Source of the DNA: Variovorax paradoxus
Lineage (GTDB): Bacteria; Pseudomonadota; Gammaproteobacteria; Burkholderiales; Burkholderiaceae_C
Direction: 5' to 3'
DNA length: 64,000 nucleotides
Assembly (NCBI GenBank): GCA_016806145.1
Contig: CP063166.1
Span: forward strand, 124,001 to 188,000
Shown here: in pieces, positions 18,320 to 25,566 of the stretch
How positions within the stretch are numbered: the first letter of the stretch is position 1
Layout of the letters: each line of letters opens with the position of its first letter
Notes under the pieces: model-generated
The model's database searches: none
What the model saw: the letters and a program-made list of their open reading frames with translations, nothing else
Told to the model about the DNA's origin: nothing
Position numbers and translations under genes: made by a program

Positions 18320-19159
18320 ATGACCCCCACGAACCCCACCGTCGCCGAGAAACGCGCGGCCTTCCGCGCGCTGCATGCCCAGGGCTGCTTCGTCATCCCC
18401 AACCCCTGGGACACCGGCAGCGCGCGCTACCTCGAAGGCCTGGGCTACAAGGCGCTCGCCACCACCAGCTCGGGCTTCGCCTGGTCGCACGGCCAGGCCG
18501 ATGGCGCCATCGCGCGCGACGCGGTGCTCGCGCACCTGCGCGAACTGGTGGCGGCCACCTCGCTGCCGGTCAATGCCGACTTCGAGAACGGCTTCGGTGC
18601 CGATCCGCGGGCCGTGGCCCAGAGCGTGCGGCTCGCGGTCGAGACCGGCGTGGCCGGCCTGTCGATCGAGGACTCGACCGGCCATGCCGACGCGCCGCTG
18701 TTCCCCATCGAGGTCGCGGTCGAGCGCATGCGCGCCGCGCGCGGCGCCATCGATGCGGCGGGTGGCGACACGCTGCTGATCGGCCGCGCCGAGAACTTCT
18801 TCGCCGGCCGGCCCGATCTCGACGATGCGATCGCGCGCCTGAAGGCCTATGCCGAAGCCGGCGCCGACTGCCTCTACGCGCCCGGCATCAAGACGCGCGA
18901 GCAGATCGCGGCCGTGGTCGCGGCGGTCGCGCCCAAGCCGGTGAACCTGCTGGTCGGCGCGACCAGCGAACTCACGATGAAGGACATCGAGGCGCTCGGC
19001 GTGCGCCGCGTGAGCGTGGGTGGCGGTATGGCGCGCGCGGCCTGGGGCGGCTTCATCCGCGCCGCGCGCACGCTGGCCGACGAGGGGCGCTTCGACGGCT
19101 TCGCCGACGCCGCGCCCGGGGCCGAGCTCAACGCCTTCTTCAAGCCCTTCGGTCGCTGA
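18320..19159 (+). CDS. isocitrate lyase/PEP mutase family protein
   Basis: 279 residues, TIM-barrel of the PEP mutase/isocitrate lyase superfamily (PF13714 type). Motifs: RALHAQGCFVIPNPWDTGSA, VNADFENGFGADPRAVAQSV (metal Asp region), GLSIEDSTGHADAPLFP, DTLLIGRAENFFAGRPDLDD, and SVGGGMARAAWGGF near the end. The KKCGH loop with the catalytic cysteine of true isocitrate and methylisocitrate lyases is absent, so this is not a glyoxylate- or methylcitrate-cycle lyase. Relatives act on oxaloacetate or phosphonate substrates; the reaction here is unknown. GAAGGAAGAGA lies ahead of the start. The next gene starts 6 bases after its stop. Confidence 0.85.
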   Translation: MTPTNPTVAEKRAAFRALHAQGCFVIPNPWDTGSARYLEGLGYKALATTSSGFAWSHGQADGAIARDAVLAHLRELVAATSLPVNADFENGFGADPRAVAQSVRLAVETGVAGLSIEDSTGHADAPLFPIEVAVERMRAARGAIDAAGGDTLLIGRAENFFAGRPDLDDAIARLKAYAEAGADCLYAPGIKTREQIAAVVAAVAPKPVNLLVGATSELTMKDIEALGVRRVSVGGGMARAAWGGFIRAARTLADEGRFDGFADAAPGAELNAFFKPFGR

Positions 19160-19164
19160 GGCGC

Positions 19165-19752
19165 GTGCAGCCGCTGCTCGCCGAGATCCGCGCCTGCCGC
19201 GTCTGCGAGGCGCAGCTGCCGCTGGGCCCGCGCCCGGTGGTGCAGGCCGGCGCGGATGCGCGGCTCCTGATCGTCGGCCAGGCACCGAGCCTGACGGTGC
19301 ACCGCACGGGCGTGCCCTGGGACGACCGCAGCGGCGACCAACTGCGGCGCTGGCTCGGCGTGGAGCGCGAGCTGTTCTACGACGCCTCGCGCATCGCGCT
19401 CGTGCCCATGGGCTTCTGCTACCCGGGCCGCGGCACCAGCGGCGACCTGCCGCCGCGCAAGGAGTGCGCGCCGCTGTGGCACGAGCGGCTGCTGGCGCAG
19501 ATGCCGCGCGTCGAGCTCACGCTGCTGATCGGCCAGTACGCGCAGCGCCGCCACCTGGGCAGCCGCGCGCGCGACGGCGTGACCGAGACCGTGCGCGCCT
19601 TCGCGGAATTCGCGCCGCGCGTCATCCCGCTGCCGCATCCCTCGCCGCGCAACACCGGCTGGCAGCAGCGCCATCCGTGGTTCGAGAGCGAGGTGCTGCC
19701 GGTGCTGCGCGAGCGCGTGCGGCTGGCATTGGGCATGGGCACCGGCGGCTGA
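19165..19752 (+). CDS. uracil-DNA glycosylase family protein
   Basis: 195 residues from a GTG start at 19165. Motifs of the UDG superfamily: LLIVGQAPSLTVHRTGVPWDDRSGD (motif A, water-activating region), VALVPMGFCYPGR in the middle, LLIGQYAQRRHLG, and VIPLPHPSPRNTGWQQRHPW (motif B with the conserved His-Pro-Ser). Members remove uracil or damaged bases from DNA. It has two N-terminal Cys (CRVC) but not the full four-cysteine iron-sulfur set of family 4, so it belongs to a different branch. Start 5 bases after the upstream stop, likely one transcript. Confidence 0.83.
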   Translation: MQPLLAEIRACRVCEAQLPLGPRPVVQAGADARLLIVGQAPSLTVHRTGVPWDDRSGDQLRRWLGVERELFYDASRIALVPMGFCYPGRGTSGDLPPRKECAPLWHERLLAQMPRVELTLLIGQYAQRRHLGSRARDGVTETVRAFAEFAPRVIPLPHPSPRNTGWQQRHPWFESEVLPVLRERVRLALGMGTGG

Positions 19753-19776
19753 ACGCTTCGTCGCGGGACGAAGCGT
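19753..19776 (+). terminator. stable hairpin directly after the UDG-family gene
   Basis: 10-bp perfect stem ACGCTTCGTC/GACGAAGCGT with a GCGG loop starting right after the stop at 19752. No U-run follows, so it may be a stability or processing element instead of an intrinsic terminator. Confidence 0.45.
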
Positions 19777-19837
19777 GCGGGGGACGAAAGCCGCACCATC
19801 GCGGCCATCGTCATCCACCGCAACAGAGAACACGCCC

Positions 19838-20239
19838 ATGCCTGCGCGCGAAGTCATCCGTGTCGAACCCCTCTCCACCTGGCTCGATCGCTGGAAGGCA
19901 CCGGCCTCCATCGTCACGCGCCACGGCGACACCGTCTACGTCTCGGGCCTGCCGCCCTTCGATCCCGAGACCGGGCAGGTGGCGGTCGGCGCCTCGGTCG
20001 AGCGGCAGGCCGAGCTGGTGCTCGAGCAGCTGAAGCTGTGCCTGGAGACCGCGGGCTCGTCGCTCGCGAATGCGCTCAAGTGCAACGTGTACTGCACCTC
20101 GGTGGAGAAGTTCGCCGCGGTCAACGCGGTCTATGCGCGCTACTTTCCCGAGTCGCCGCCCGCGCGCATCTTCGTCTGCGTGCCGGCCTGGTTCGGGCCG
20201 TTCGACATCGAGATCGACTGCATCGCGGCGCGCGGCTGA
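19838..20239 (+). CDS. RidA/YjgF family protein
   Basis: 133 residues, trimeric RidA-fold protein expected to deaminate reactive enamine/imine intermediates. Motifs: RHGDTVYVSGLPPFDPETGQ near the start, VLEQLKLCLETAGSSLANALKCNVYC, and ARIFVCVPAWFGPFDIEIDC; the classic R-x-x-x-x-V-x-x-L arginine appears replaced, as in several subgroups outside the classic RidA type. An adjacent substrate pathway is not obvious. The stop is followed by a convergent repeat at 20266. Confidence 0.85.
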   Translation: MPAREVIRVEPLSTWLDRWKAPASIVTRHGDTVYVSGLPPFDPETGQVAVGASVERQAELVLEQLKLCLETAGSSLANALKCNVYCTSVEKFAAVNAVYARYFPESPPARIFVCVPAWFGPFDIEIDCIAARG

Positions 20240-20265
20240 GATTCCTCCAACCGTTCGAGATTTCT

Positions 20266-20333
20266 CCAACCGTTCGGGCTGAGCTTGTCGAAGCCTCGCG
20301 CAGCGCTTCGACAAGCTCAGCGTGAACGGTTGG
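20266..20333. repeat. GAGCTTGTCGAAGC-type palindromic repeat between convergent genes
   Basis: Arms at 20266-20294 and 20305-20333 (29 bases each, 27 matching inverted), with a partial extra half-copy (CCAACCGTTCGAG) just upstream at 20248-20260. This type of repeat is widespread between genes in proteobacteria. Its place between two convergent stops (20239 and 20365) suits a bidirectional terminator or mRNA end. Confidence 0.85.
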
Positions 20334-20364
20334 GTGGTGTGTTCGTCCGGGTTTTTCGGGGCGG

Positions 20365-22080
20365 CTATGTCTTCCTCCTCGGCCGCGCCGCCGGCCGCCG
20401 AGGCGGCTTCGCCTCGAGCACCAGCTCGGCCGGCAGGCCGTCGTTCCACGACTCGGCGAAGTAGGCGCGGTCGCTGGGCACCAGCTGCGGCAGCGCCTCG
20501 CGCAGCGTGACCAGCGAGCGTTCGGCCGCCTTCAGGTCGCCCGCATGGGCCGCGTACCACGCATGCTCGAACAGCAGGCTGCAATGCTGCAGGCCCGGGT
20601 AGCGGCGGCGGCCGGCCTGGTGGTCGGCCAGCCGCGCCTGCGCCACCTCGACCCAGCGCGCGGGCCAGTGCGTGGCGTCGAAGGCATCGGCGAGCGGACC
20701 GGCCAGCGCCGAGATCGCGGCCGGGTCGAGCGGCGCCTGGGCGCGGAACTGCGCGAGCGTGGGCCGGGGCTCGGCGCCGCAATGGCCGCGCGCGATGCGC
20801 ATCAGGTAGATCGCGTTCCAGGCCGAGCGACCCTGGCCGTCGGCCTGGCCGCAAAGCCATTCGCTGAAGGCGATCCACTGCACGGCATGGCGCGTGGTGT
20901 CGTTGGCGGCCGCTGCATCGCCGCGCCGCTTCGGGCCGCCCGCCGGCGCCGAGGGGAGCGCGGGCAGCGCGAGGCCCACGCGGTCGAACAGCCACACCGC
21001 CATGCCGAGGTTGGCCGCCACGTGCTGGGCGGCGTCGAAGGAGTGCGACTCGAAGGCCGCGGTCAGCGCATCGCCGAAGCGGCGCAGCGATTCCTCGGCG
21101 AGCAGGCGGGCGGCCGGCGCATCCTCGGCCGCGAGCGCCAGCGCGCGCGAGCGGCAACCGAGCGCCCACAGGTTGCACCACTCGAATCGCACGTCGGGAT
21201 GGTGGCGCAGCACCACGCTGCGCGCCGGGTCGTCGGCCATGCCGCCGAGCAGCGACTGCGCCAGCGGCAGGTCGCGCGCGGTGTAGGCGCACCAGGCCGA
21301 GACGATGCATTCCATCGCGCCGAGGTAGTCGTTGCCCGCCACGTGGTGCGCCAGGCGCTGCTTCTTGAGCACCTCGAGCTGGCGGCGCGCCTGTTCGTTG
21401 TCGCCGAGGCGGCGCCACAGCATGGCCTCGTTGAGCGTGACCAGCGCGCGCTGGAAGCCGCTGGCCGCGAGCGTGCCGGCGAGCCGTATCGATTCGAGCG
21501 CGCTCGGCTGGCCCGCGCCGTCGCCGGCACCGGCGGCCACAGGCGTCATCAGCCGGCCCTGGCGCGCGGCCCGCTGCGCGGACACGAGCTGCTTCCAGAA
21601 GGCCGCGTCCTGCAGGTGCACCGCCTCGGGCGGCGCCGAGGCGCCGGCCGCCGCGCCCGTGCGCGCGCGCAGGCCGAGGAACGAGGCGATCTCGGCCGCG
21701 CTGGCGACGCGTCCCTCGACCTCGCAGCGCACGCGCCGCGCCTCGGCCGGCGGCAGCCAGAACGGGCCCTGGCTGCGCCGCTCGGCATTGAGAAAGCGCG
21801 GCTCGCGCGTGCTGTCCTCGCCCCAGCCGACCTCGATGCCCCAGGCCTTGAAATCGCGGAAGGCGCGGCTCACGACCATGCGCAGCGTGCTCGCGTCCGA
21901 CACCTCGCCGCGCAGGTCGGCCAGCCGCACCATCGGGGTCTGGCTGTCGTGCGCATGGCGCATGCGCACCAAAAGCCACAGCGACTGGAAGGCCGCGCGC
22001 CGGCCGTCGACCGACTGCGGGGAAGTGAGCTCGACGACGAGCGGGGGAGAAGCGGAAGCGGGACTTGGCACGCCCCGCAT
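20365..22080 (-). CDS. large protein of unknown function, winged-helix-like N-terminus plus helical repeat body
   Basis: 571 residues. I do not recognise a named family. The N-terminal ~100 residues (FQSLWLLVRMRHAHDS, then TLRMVVSRAFRDFKAWGIEV) look like a small winged-helix or transcriptional-regulator-type domain. The rest is Ala/Leu/Arg-rich and largely alpha-helical, with TPR-like pairings such as ARRQLEVLKKQRLAHHVAG and VEVAQARLADHQAG near the C-terminus. The protein ends in a basic tail (KPPRRPAARPRRKT). No signal peptide or membrane helix is seen. Start is uncertain: the ATG at 22080 has no clear ribosome-binding site. Confidence 0.6.
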   Translation of the reverse strand: MRGVPSPASASPPLVVELTSPQSVDGRRAAFQSLWLLVRMRHAHDSQTPMVRLADLRGEVSDASTLRMVVSRAFRDFKAWGIEVGWGEDSTREPRFLNAERRSQGPFWLPPAEARRVRCEVEGRVASAAEIASFLGLRARTGAAAGASAPPEAVHLQDAAFWKQLVSAQRAARQGRLMTPVAAGAGDGAGQPSALESIRLAGTLAASGFQRALVTLNEAMLWRRLGDNEQARRQLEVLKKQRLAHHVAGNDYLGAMECIVSAWCAYTARDLPLAQSLLGGMADDPARSVVLRHHPDVRFEWCNLWALGCRSRALALAAEDAPAARLLAEESLRRFGDALTAAFESHSFDAAQHVAANLGMAVWLFDRVGLALPALPSAPAGGPKRRGDAAAANDTTRHAVQWIAFSEWLCGQADGQGRSAWNAIYLMRIARGHCGAEPRPTLAQFRAQAPLDPAAISALAGPLADAFDATHWPARWVEVAQARLADHQAGRRRYPGLQHCSLLFEHAWYAAHAGDLKAAERSLVTLREALPQLVPSDRAYFAESWNDGLPAELVLEAKPPRRPAARPRRKT

Positions 22081-22124
22081 TGGAACTCAAATCGGGGCCG
22101 CGGCAAGGGCCGGGCGCGCTTCCT

Positions 22125-22346
22125 TCAGCGCGAGCGGCGGCCGTGCTCGCAGTGCGAGGGCGCGGGCTGCATCAGCCCCGGCAGCTCGCTGCGGCCGACG
22201 CCGAGGTCGCGCAGATCGTGCTCGCTCATGCCGGCGAGCTGGCGCGCATCGGCACGGGCCCGGCGGCGATTTGCCGCGTGCCGGCGCCAGCCGCGCAGGG
22301 CATGCAGAAGGCGTTGGCGAAAGCTCGGGGACGATGCGGTCTTCAC
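22125..22346 (-). CDS. DUF1127 small protein
   Basis: 73 residues if translated from the GTG at 22346, preferred because AGGAG sits six bases ahead; an upstream ATG at 22382 would give 85. Contains the DUF1127 signature RRRARADARQLAGMSEHDLRDLGVGRSEL at about 25-53 (Arg-rich helix followed by LRDLG). Small DUF1127 proteins affect RNA and nutrient regulation in alphaproteobacteria; role here unknown. Divergent from a LysR gene. Confidence 0.8.
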   Translation of the reverse strand: MKTASSPSFRQRLLHALRGWRRHAANRRRARADARQLAGMSEHDLRDLGVGRSELPGLMQPAPSHCEHGRRSR

Positions 22347-22455
22347 GATGGGCTCCTGGGGTCTGGGTGTCGGTGCACTCATCTTCCGTGTCGCCGTGCT
22401 ATTGTGGAAGTTGAGATTTCTGAGCCTTCTCATCAGCTTTCCTGATCCGACGCCC

Positions 22456-23346
22456 ATGCGCCACCTCAACCTCGACCAGCTGCGCACCCTGATCGCGATC
22501 GCCGACCTCGGCAGCTTCTCGGCCGCGGCGCAGGCGCTGCACCTCGCGCAGCCCACGGTCAGCCTGCATGTCTCCGAACTCGAGTCGCGGCTCGATGCCA
22601 AGCTGGTGGTGCGCGGCGCGCGCGGCATCACGCCCACGGCGGCCGGCGCGGCGCTGGTGGAGCGCGGGCGCAAGCTGCTGCGCGACACCGACGATGCGCT
22701 CGACGCGGTCAAGCGACAGGCCGAGGGCCGCAGCGGCCGCGTGCGGCTGGGCACGTCGACCGGCGTGGTGGTCGACCTGCTGCCGCAGGTGCTCGAGGCG
22801 CTGGGCGCGCGGGACGCGGGCATCGACGTCGAGGTGGCGATCCTCGGCTCGGGCGAGGCGCTGGCGCGGCTGGCCGCGGGCACGCTCGACATCGGCCTGG
22901 TGGCGCTGCCGCAGCCGCCGCTGCGCGACCTGGTGTTCACGCCCTGGCGCACGCAGCCGATGATGGCCTTCGTGCCGCAGCGCACGAAGGCGCCCAGGCG
23001 CGTCACGCCGGCCTGGCTGGCCGAGCAGCCGTTGATCTTCAACGACGCGACCACCCACATGTACCGGCTCACGATGGAGTGGTTCGCGGCCGCGGGCTTC
23101 GCGCCGCGCGCGCGCATCGAGCTCAACTACGACGCGGCCATCCGCAGCCTGGTGGCGGCCGGCTATGGCGCCGCGCTGCTGCCGCTGCAGCCGACGACCG
23201 ACGCGGCGCTCGGCGAGCGCCTGCAGATCCTGCCGATCGTGCCGAAGCTCACGCGCCGCCTGTGCATCGCGCACCGGCCGCGCGCGCTGCTCGACGGCGC
23301 CACGCTGCGGGTGCTCGAGGTGCTGGCGGGGTTCCGCCAGGCCTGA
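22456..23346 (+). CDS. LysR-family regulator
   Basis: 296 residues: winged helix-turn-helix at 1-60 (GSFSAAAQALHLAQPTVSLHVSELE) and a LysR substrate domain (GRVRLGTSTGVVVDLLPQVLEAL through ELNYDAAIRSLVAAGYGAALLP). Divergent from the DUF1127 gene with a 109-base gap; convergent with amiR, 6 bases apart. Target unknown. Confidence 0.9.
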   Translation: MRHLNLDQLRTLIAIADLGSFSAAAQALHLAQPTVSLHVSELESRLDAKLVVRGARGITPTAAGAALVERGRKLLRDTDDALDAVKRQAEGRSGRVRLGTSTGVVVDLLPQVLEALGARDAGIDVEVAILGSGEALARLAAGTLDIGLVALPQPPLRDLVFTPWRTQPMMAFVPQRTKAPRRVTPAWLAEQPLIFNDATTHMYRLTMEWFAAAGFAPRARIELNYDAAIRSLVAAGYGAALLPLQPTTDAALGERLQILPIVPKLTRRLCIAHRPRALLDGATLRVLEVLAGFRQA

Positions 23347-23352
23347 ACCGTC

Positions 23353-23949
23353 TCAGGACGCGTCGGGCTTGCGCGCGCCGAGCGAGAGGATCTCGTTGGC
23401 GTTGACGATGGCGGCCGCGATCTCTTCCATGGTGGTACGTTTGCTCATCGCCTGCTCGCGGATCAGGTCGTAGGCCTGGCCCTCCGACACGCCATGCGTC
23501 TTCATGAGAATCGCCTTGGCCTCCGCGAGTTGGCGCACGCCCAGCAGCTTGGCCTCGGTCTTGCGCAGGCGCCGCGCGAGCGAGCGGTTCTGCTTGTGCG
23601 CCTCGCGCGCCACCACCAGCGCCGACAACAATCCGAATGAGCGCACCGGCGAGGGCAGCACGGCCTTGGCGCCGATCTCGAGCACGGCCTCGACGATGGT
23701 CGGGTTCTCGTAGGTCACGACGGCGATGATGGCCGGCGCGTCCTCGCTCTTGGTCCACTCGAAGCGCAGGTTGATGAAGTCGGGCTGCACCGCCATGAAA
23801 GCCACGTCGATGCCCTCGGGCAGCGCCTGCACCGGCGGCCAGAAGGCCTGTACCTGGCAGCCGATGCGCTGCAGTTGCTGGGTAAGCTGGCGGCCGTCGC
23901 TGTCGTCGGGGTGGATGACTGCGATCTTCAGCAGGCGCAGTTCTTTCAA
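23353..23949 (-). CDS. amiR: AmiR-like ANTAR transcription antiterminator
   Basis: About 198 residues (AmiR of Pseudomonas aeruginosa has 196). A TTG at 23949 (frame LKELRLLKIAVIHPDDSDG) gives the closest family length; the exact start is uncertain. Order: a degenerate receiver-like N-terminal domain (LLKIAVIHPDDSDGRQLTQQLQ, no phosphate-accepting Asp triad), a coiled helix, and a C-terminal ANTAR RNA-binding domain at about 135-195 (KLLGVRQLAEAKAILMKTHG, then EGQAYDLIREQAMSKRTTMEE). ANTAR proteins bind paired hairpins in leader RNA and prevent termination. With the AmiC-like sensor directly upstream in the operon it probably forms the amide-responsive switch for the urtA leader at 33975-34054. 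Confidence 0.88.
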   Translation of the reverse strand: MKELRLLKIAVIHPDDSDGRQLTQQLQRIGCQVQAFWPPVQALPEGIDVAFMAVQPDFINLRFEWTKSEDAPAIIAVVTYENPTIVEAVLEIGAKAVLPSPVRSFGLLSALVVAREAHKQNRSLARRLRKTEAKLLGVRQLAEAKAILMKTHGVSEGQAYDLIREQAMSKRTTMEEIAAAIVNANEILSLGARKPDAS

Positions 23950-24051
23950 CTGCGGTGGCGTCACTCGCAGGGTGTGTCTCTTGGGGGGGCTTTCCACCTT
24001 CAGGCCTCTTGTTTTTGTTGGTTCTGGTTTTGAGGCTGTTGTTCGGGGCGC

Positions 24052-24147
24052 GTGCACAGGACAGCGGGTACTTCCCTCCGCGAATGTCCCCCGCCCTTCG
24101 GGCTCCTCCTTAATTTCGCTGCGGGAAGCACCCACTGCCCTGTGCAC
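24052..24147. repeat. 96-bp hairpin element, copy A of family R2
   Basis: Terminal inverted repeats of 25 bases at 24052-24076 and 24123-24147 with 3 mismatches; core carries CGAATGTCCCCCG and CTCCTTAATTTCGCT. Lies in the gap between amiC and amiR. Copy B (24190-24285) is an inverted relative. Confidence 0.88.
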
Positions 24148-24189
24148 GAGGGCGCAGTCGTTGTGCAGCCGGTTCCACGGCCGCGTCCA

Positions 24190-24285
24190 GGCTCACGTCG
24201 ATGGGGTACTCCCCGCAGCGAAATAAAGGAGGAGGCCGCAGGCCGGGGGACATTCGCGGAGGGGAGTACCCCGTCGGCGTGAGCC
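24190..24285. repeat. 96-bp hairpin element, copy B of family R2
   Basis: Terminal inverted repeats of 25 bases at 24190-24214 and 24261-24285 (2 mismatches). The inner 12 bases (GGGGTACTCCCC / GGGGAGTACCCC) are perfect, and the core reads like the reverse complement of copy A. The outer 13 bases differ from those of copy A but stay self-complementary. Confidence 0.88.
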
Positions 24286-24315
24286 CCCCCACAACGGTAG
24301 AAAGCACGTTCCACC

Positions 24316-25470
24316 CTAAACCTCCAGCGTATCGAGCCGCGCAGTCCAATCCCCGAGCGAATGCGTCACCAGATAAGGATCGGGATACACAGCACGCGTA
24401 GCCTGCCGAACGATGGTGAACTGCCCCTGTGCATCCACGCGCCCGATGCGCGGATAGAGACAGGTGTGGTGGTTCGTGGGATCGATCTTCACCCGCCCCT
24501 GCGGCGCATCGAACTCGGCCCCCAGGATGTGCGGCAGGATCTCCGCGATCCCGTCGCTGCCCGCCTGCGCGAAGGCATTGGCGTAGATGTGCATCTGGAA
24601 GTAGGCCGCTTCCCAGCACAGGTTGGGTACGCAGCCGTCGCCGAAGCGGGCGCGCAGTTGCGCCAGGCAGCGCTGGTTGGCCGGCGAGTCGATCGACTGG
24701 AAGTAGGGCGCCGCCGTGAAGTGCCCCGTCGCCACCCCGCGCCCCATCTGCGAGATCTCGGCCTCCGAGGTCGTGAGGCTCGCGATCGGCATGCGCTTCG
24801 GGTCGAAGCCCGCCTCGGCATAGGCGCGGTACAGGCTCGCGGTGGAGTCGCCCACCACCGTCGAGAAGATGAAGTCGGGCTGCTTGTCGCGGATGTCGGC
24901 CATGATGGCCCGGTAGTCCTTCTCGGTCGCGTCGAGCGCCGCGTAATGCTCGCCGAGCTTTTCGCTGCCGGGGCGCTGCATCACCAACTCGCCCATGATC
25001 CGGTTCGACTCGTAGGGGTAGATGTAGTCGGAGCCGATCAGGTAGACCCGCGCGCCGAAGTTCGTCGTCATGAACTCGGCCAGTTGCACGCTGTTCTGGT
25101 TGGGCGCCGCGCCCGTGTAGATCACGTTGCCCGAGTACTCGAAGCCTTCGTAGAGCGTCGGGTAGAACAGCAGCTTGTTCCACTTCTCGATCACCGGGAT
25201 CACCGCCTTGCGGCTGCTCGACATGTAGCAGCCGAAGATCACGTTGACCCGGTCCTGCACGATCAGCTTCTCGGCCAGTTGCGCATAGCGCGCCGGGTTC
25301 GACTGCGGGTCGTGGCGCACGGCCACCAGCTCGCGGCCGTCGATGCCGCCGGCCGCGTTGATCTCCTCGATGCCGAGCAGCGCGCCCTGCAGCTGCGACA
25401 GGCCGATGGTCGAGGTGACGCCGGTTTCCGAATAGAGGATGCCGACGCGGATGGGATCCTTGTCAGCCAT
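24316..25470 (-). CDS. amiC: AmiC-like cytoplasmic amide sensor (periplasmic-binding fold)
   Basis: 384 residues and no signal peptide, unlike the exported UrtA at 32599. AmiC of Pseudomonas aeruginosa has 385. Residues aligned to its amide pocket are present: Y82 and S84 in GCYMSSSRKAV, Y103 and T105 in LLFYPTLYEGFEYSGN, and the tyrosines of IGSDYIYPYESN, followed by FSTVVGDSTASLYRA and IASLTTSEAEISQMG. AmiC binds short amides such as acetamide and holds AmiR inactive until inducer arrives. It lies between the VWA gene and amiR in the same direction, supporting the same logic here. Full-length and well conserved. Confidence 0.92.
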   Translation of the reverse strand: MADKDPIRVGILYSETGVTSTIGLSQLQGALLGIEEINAAGGIDGRELVAVRHDPQSNPARYAQLAEKLIVQDRVNVIFGCYMSSSRKAVIPVIEKWNKLLFYPTLYEGFEYSGNVIYTGAAPNQNSVQLAEFMTTNFGARVYLIGSDYIYPYESNRIMGELVMQRPGSEKLGEHYAALDATEKDYRAIMADIRDKQPDFIFSTVVGDSTASLYRAYAEAGFDPKRMPIASLTTSEAEISQMGRGVATGHFTAAPYFQSIDSPANQRCLAQLRARFGDGCVPNLCWEAAYFQMHIYANAFAQAGSDGIAEILPHILGAEFDAPQGRVKIDPTNHHTCLYPRIGRVDAQGQFTIVRQATRAVYPDPYLVTHSLGDWTARLDTLEV

Positions 25471-25566
25471 GGGCGGTCGTCCGTGAGGGGTGAGGGGCCG
25501 TCATGTCTTTTCTGTCTCGTGTGGGATTCGTTCGGGGCTCCACCCTATCGCAGTTCGATGCTTTCG

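Larger units (their letters stand above)
23950..24315. other. 366-base gap between amiC and amiR
   Basis: Holds the two R2 hairpin elements (24052-24147, 24190-24285) separated by 42 bases. The remaining bases on the amiR side (23950-24051) form a T/G-rich stretch with no gene. No clear promoter or terminator was seen; amiR may depend on read-through from the upstream operon. Confidence 0.6.
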
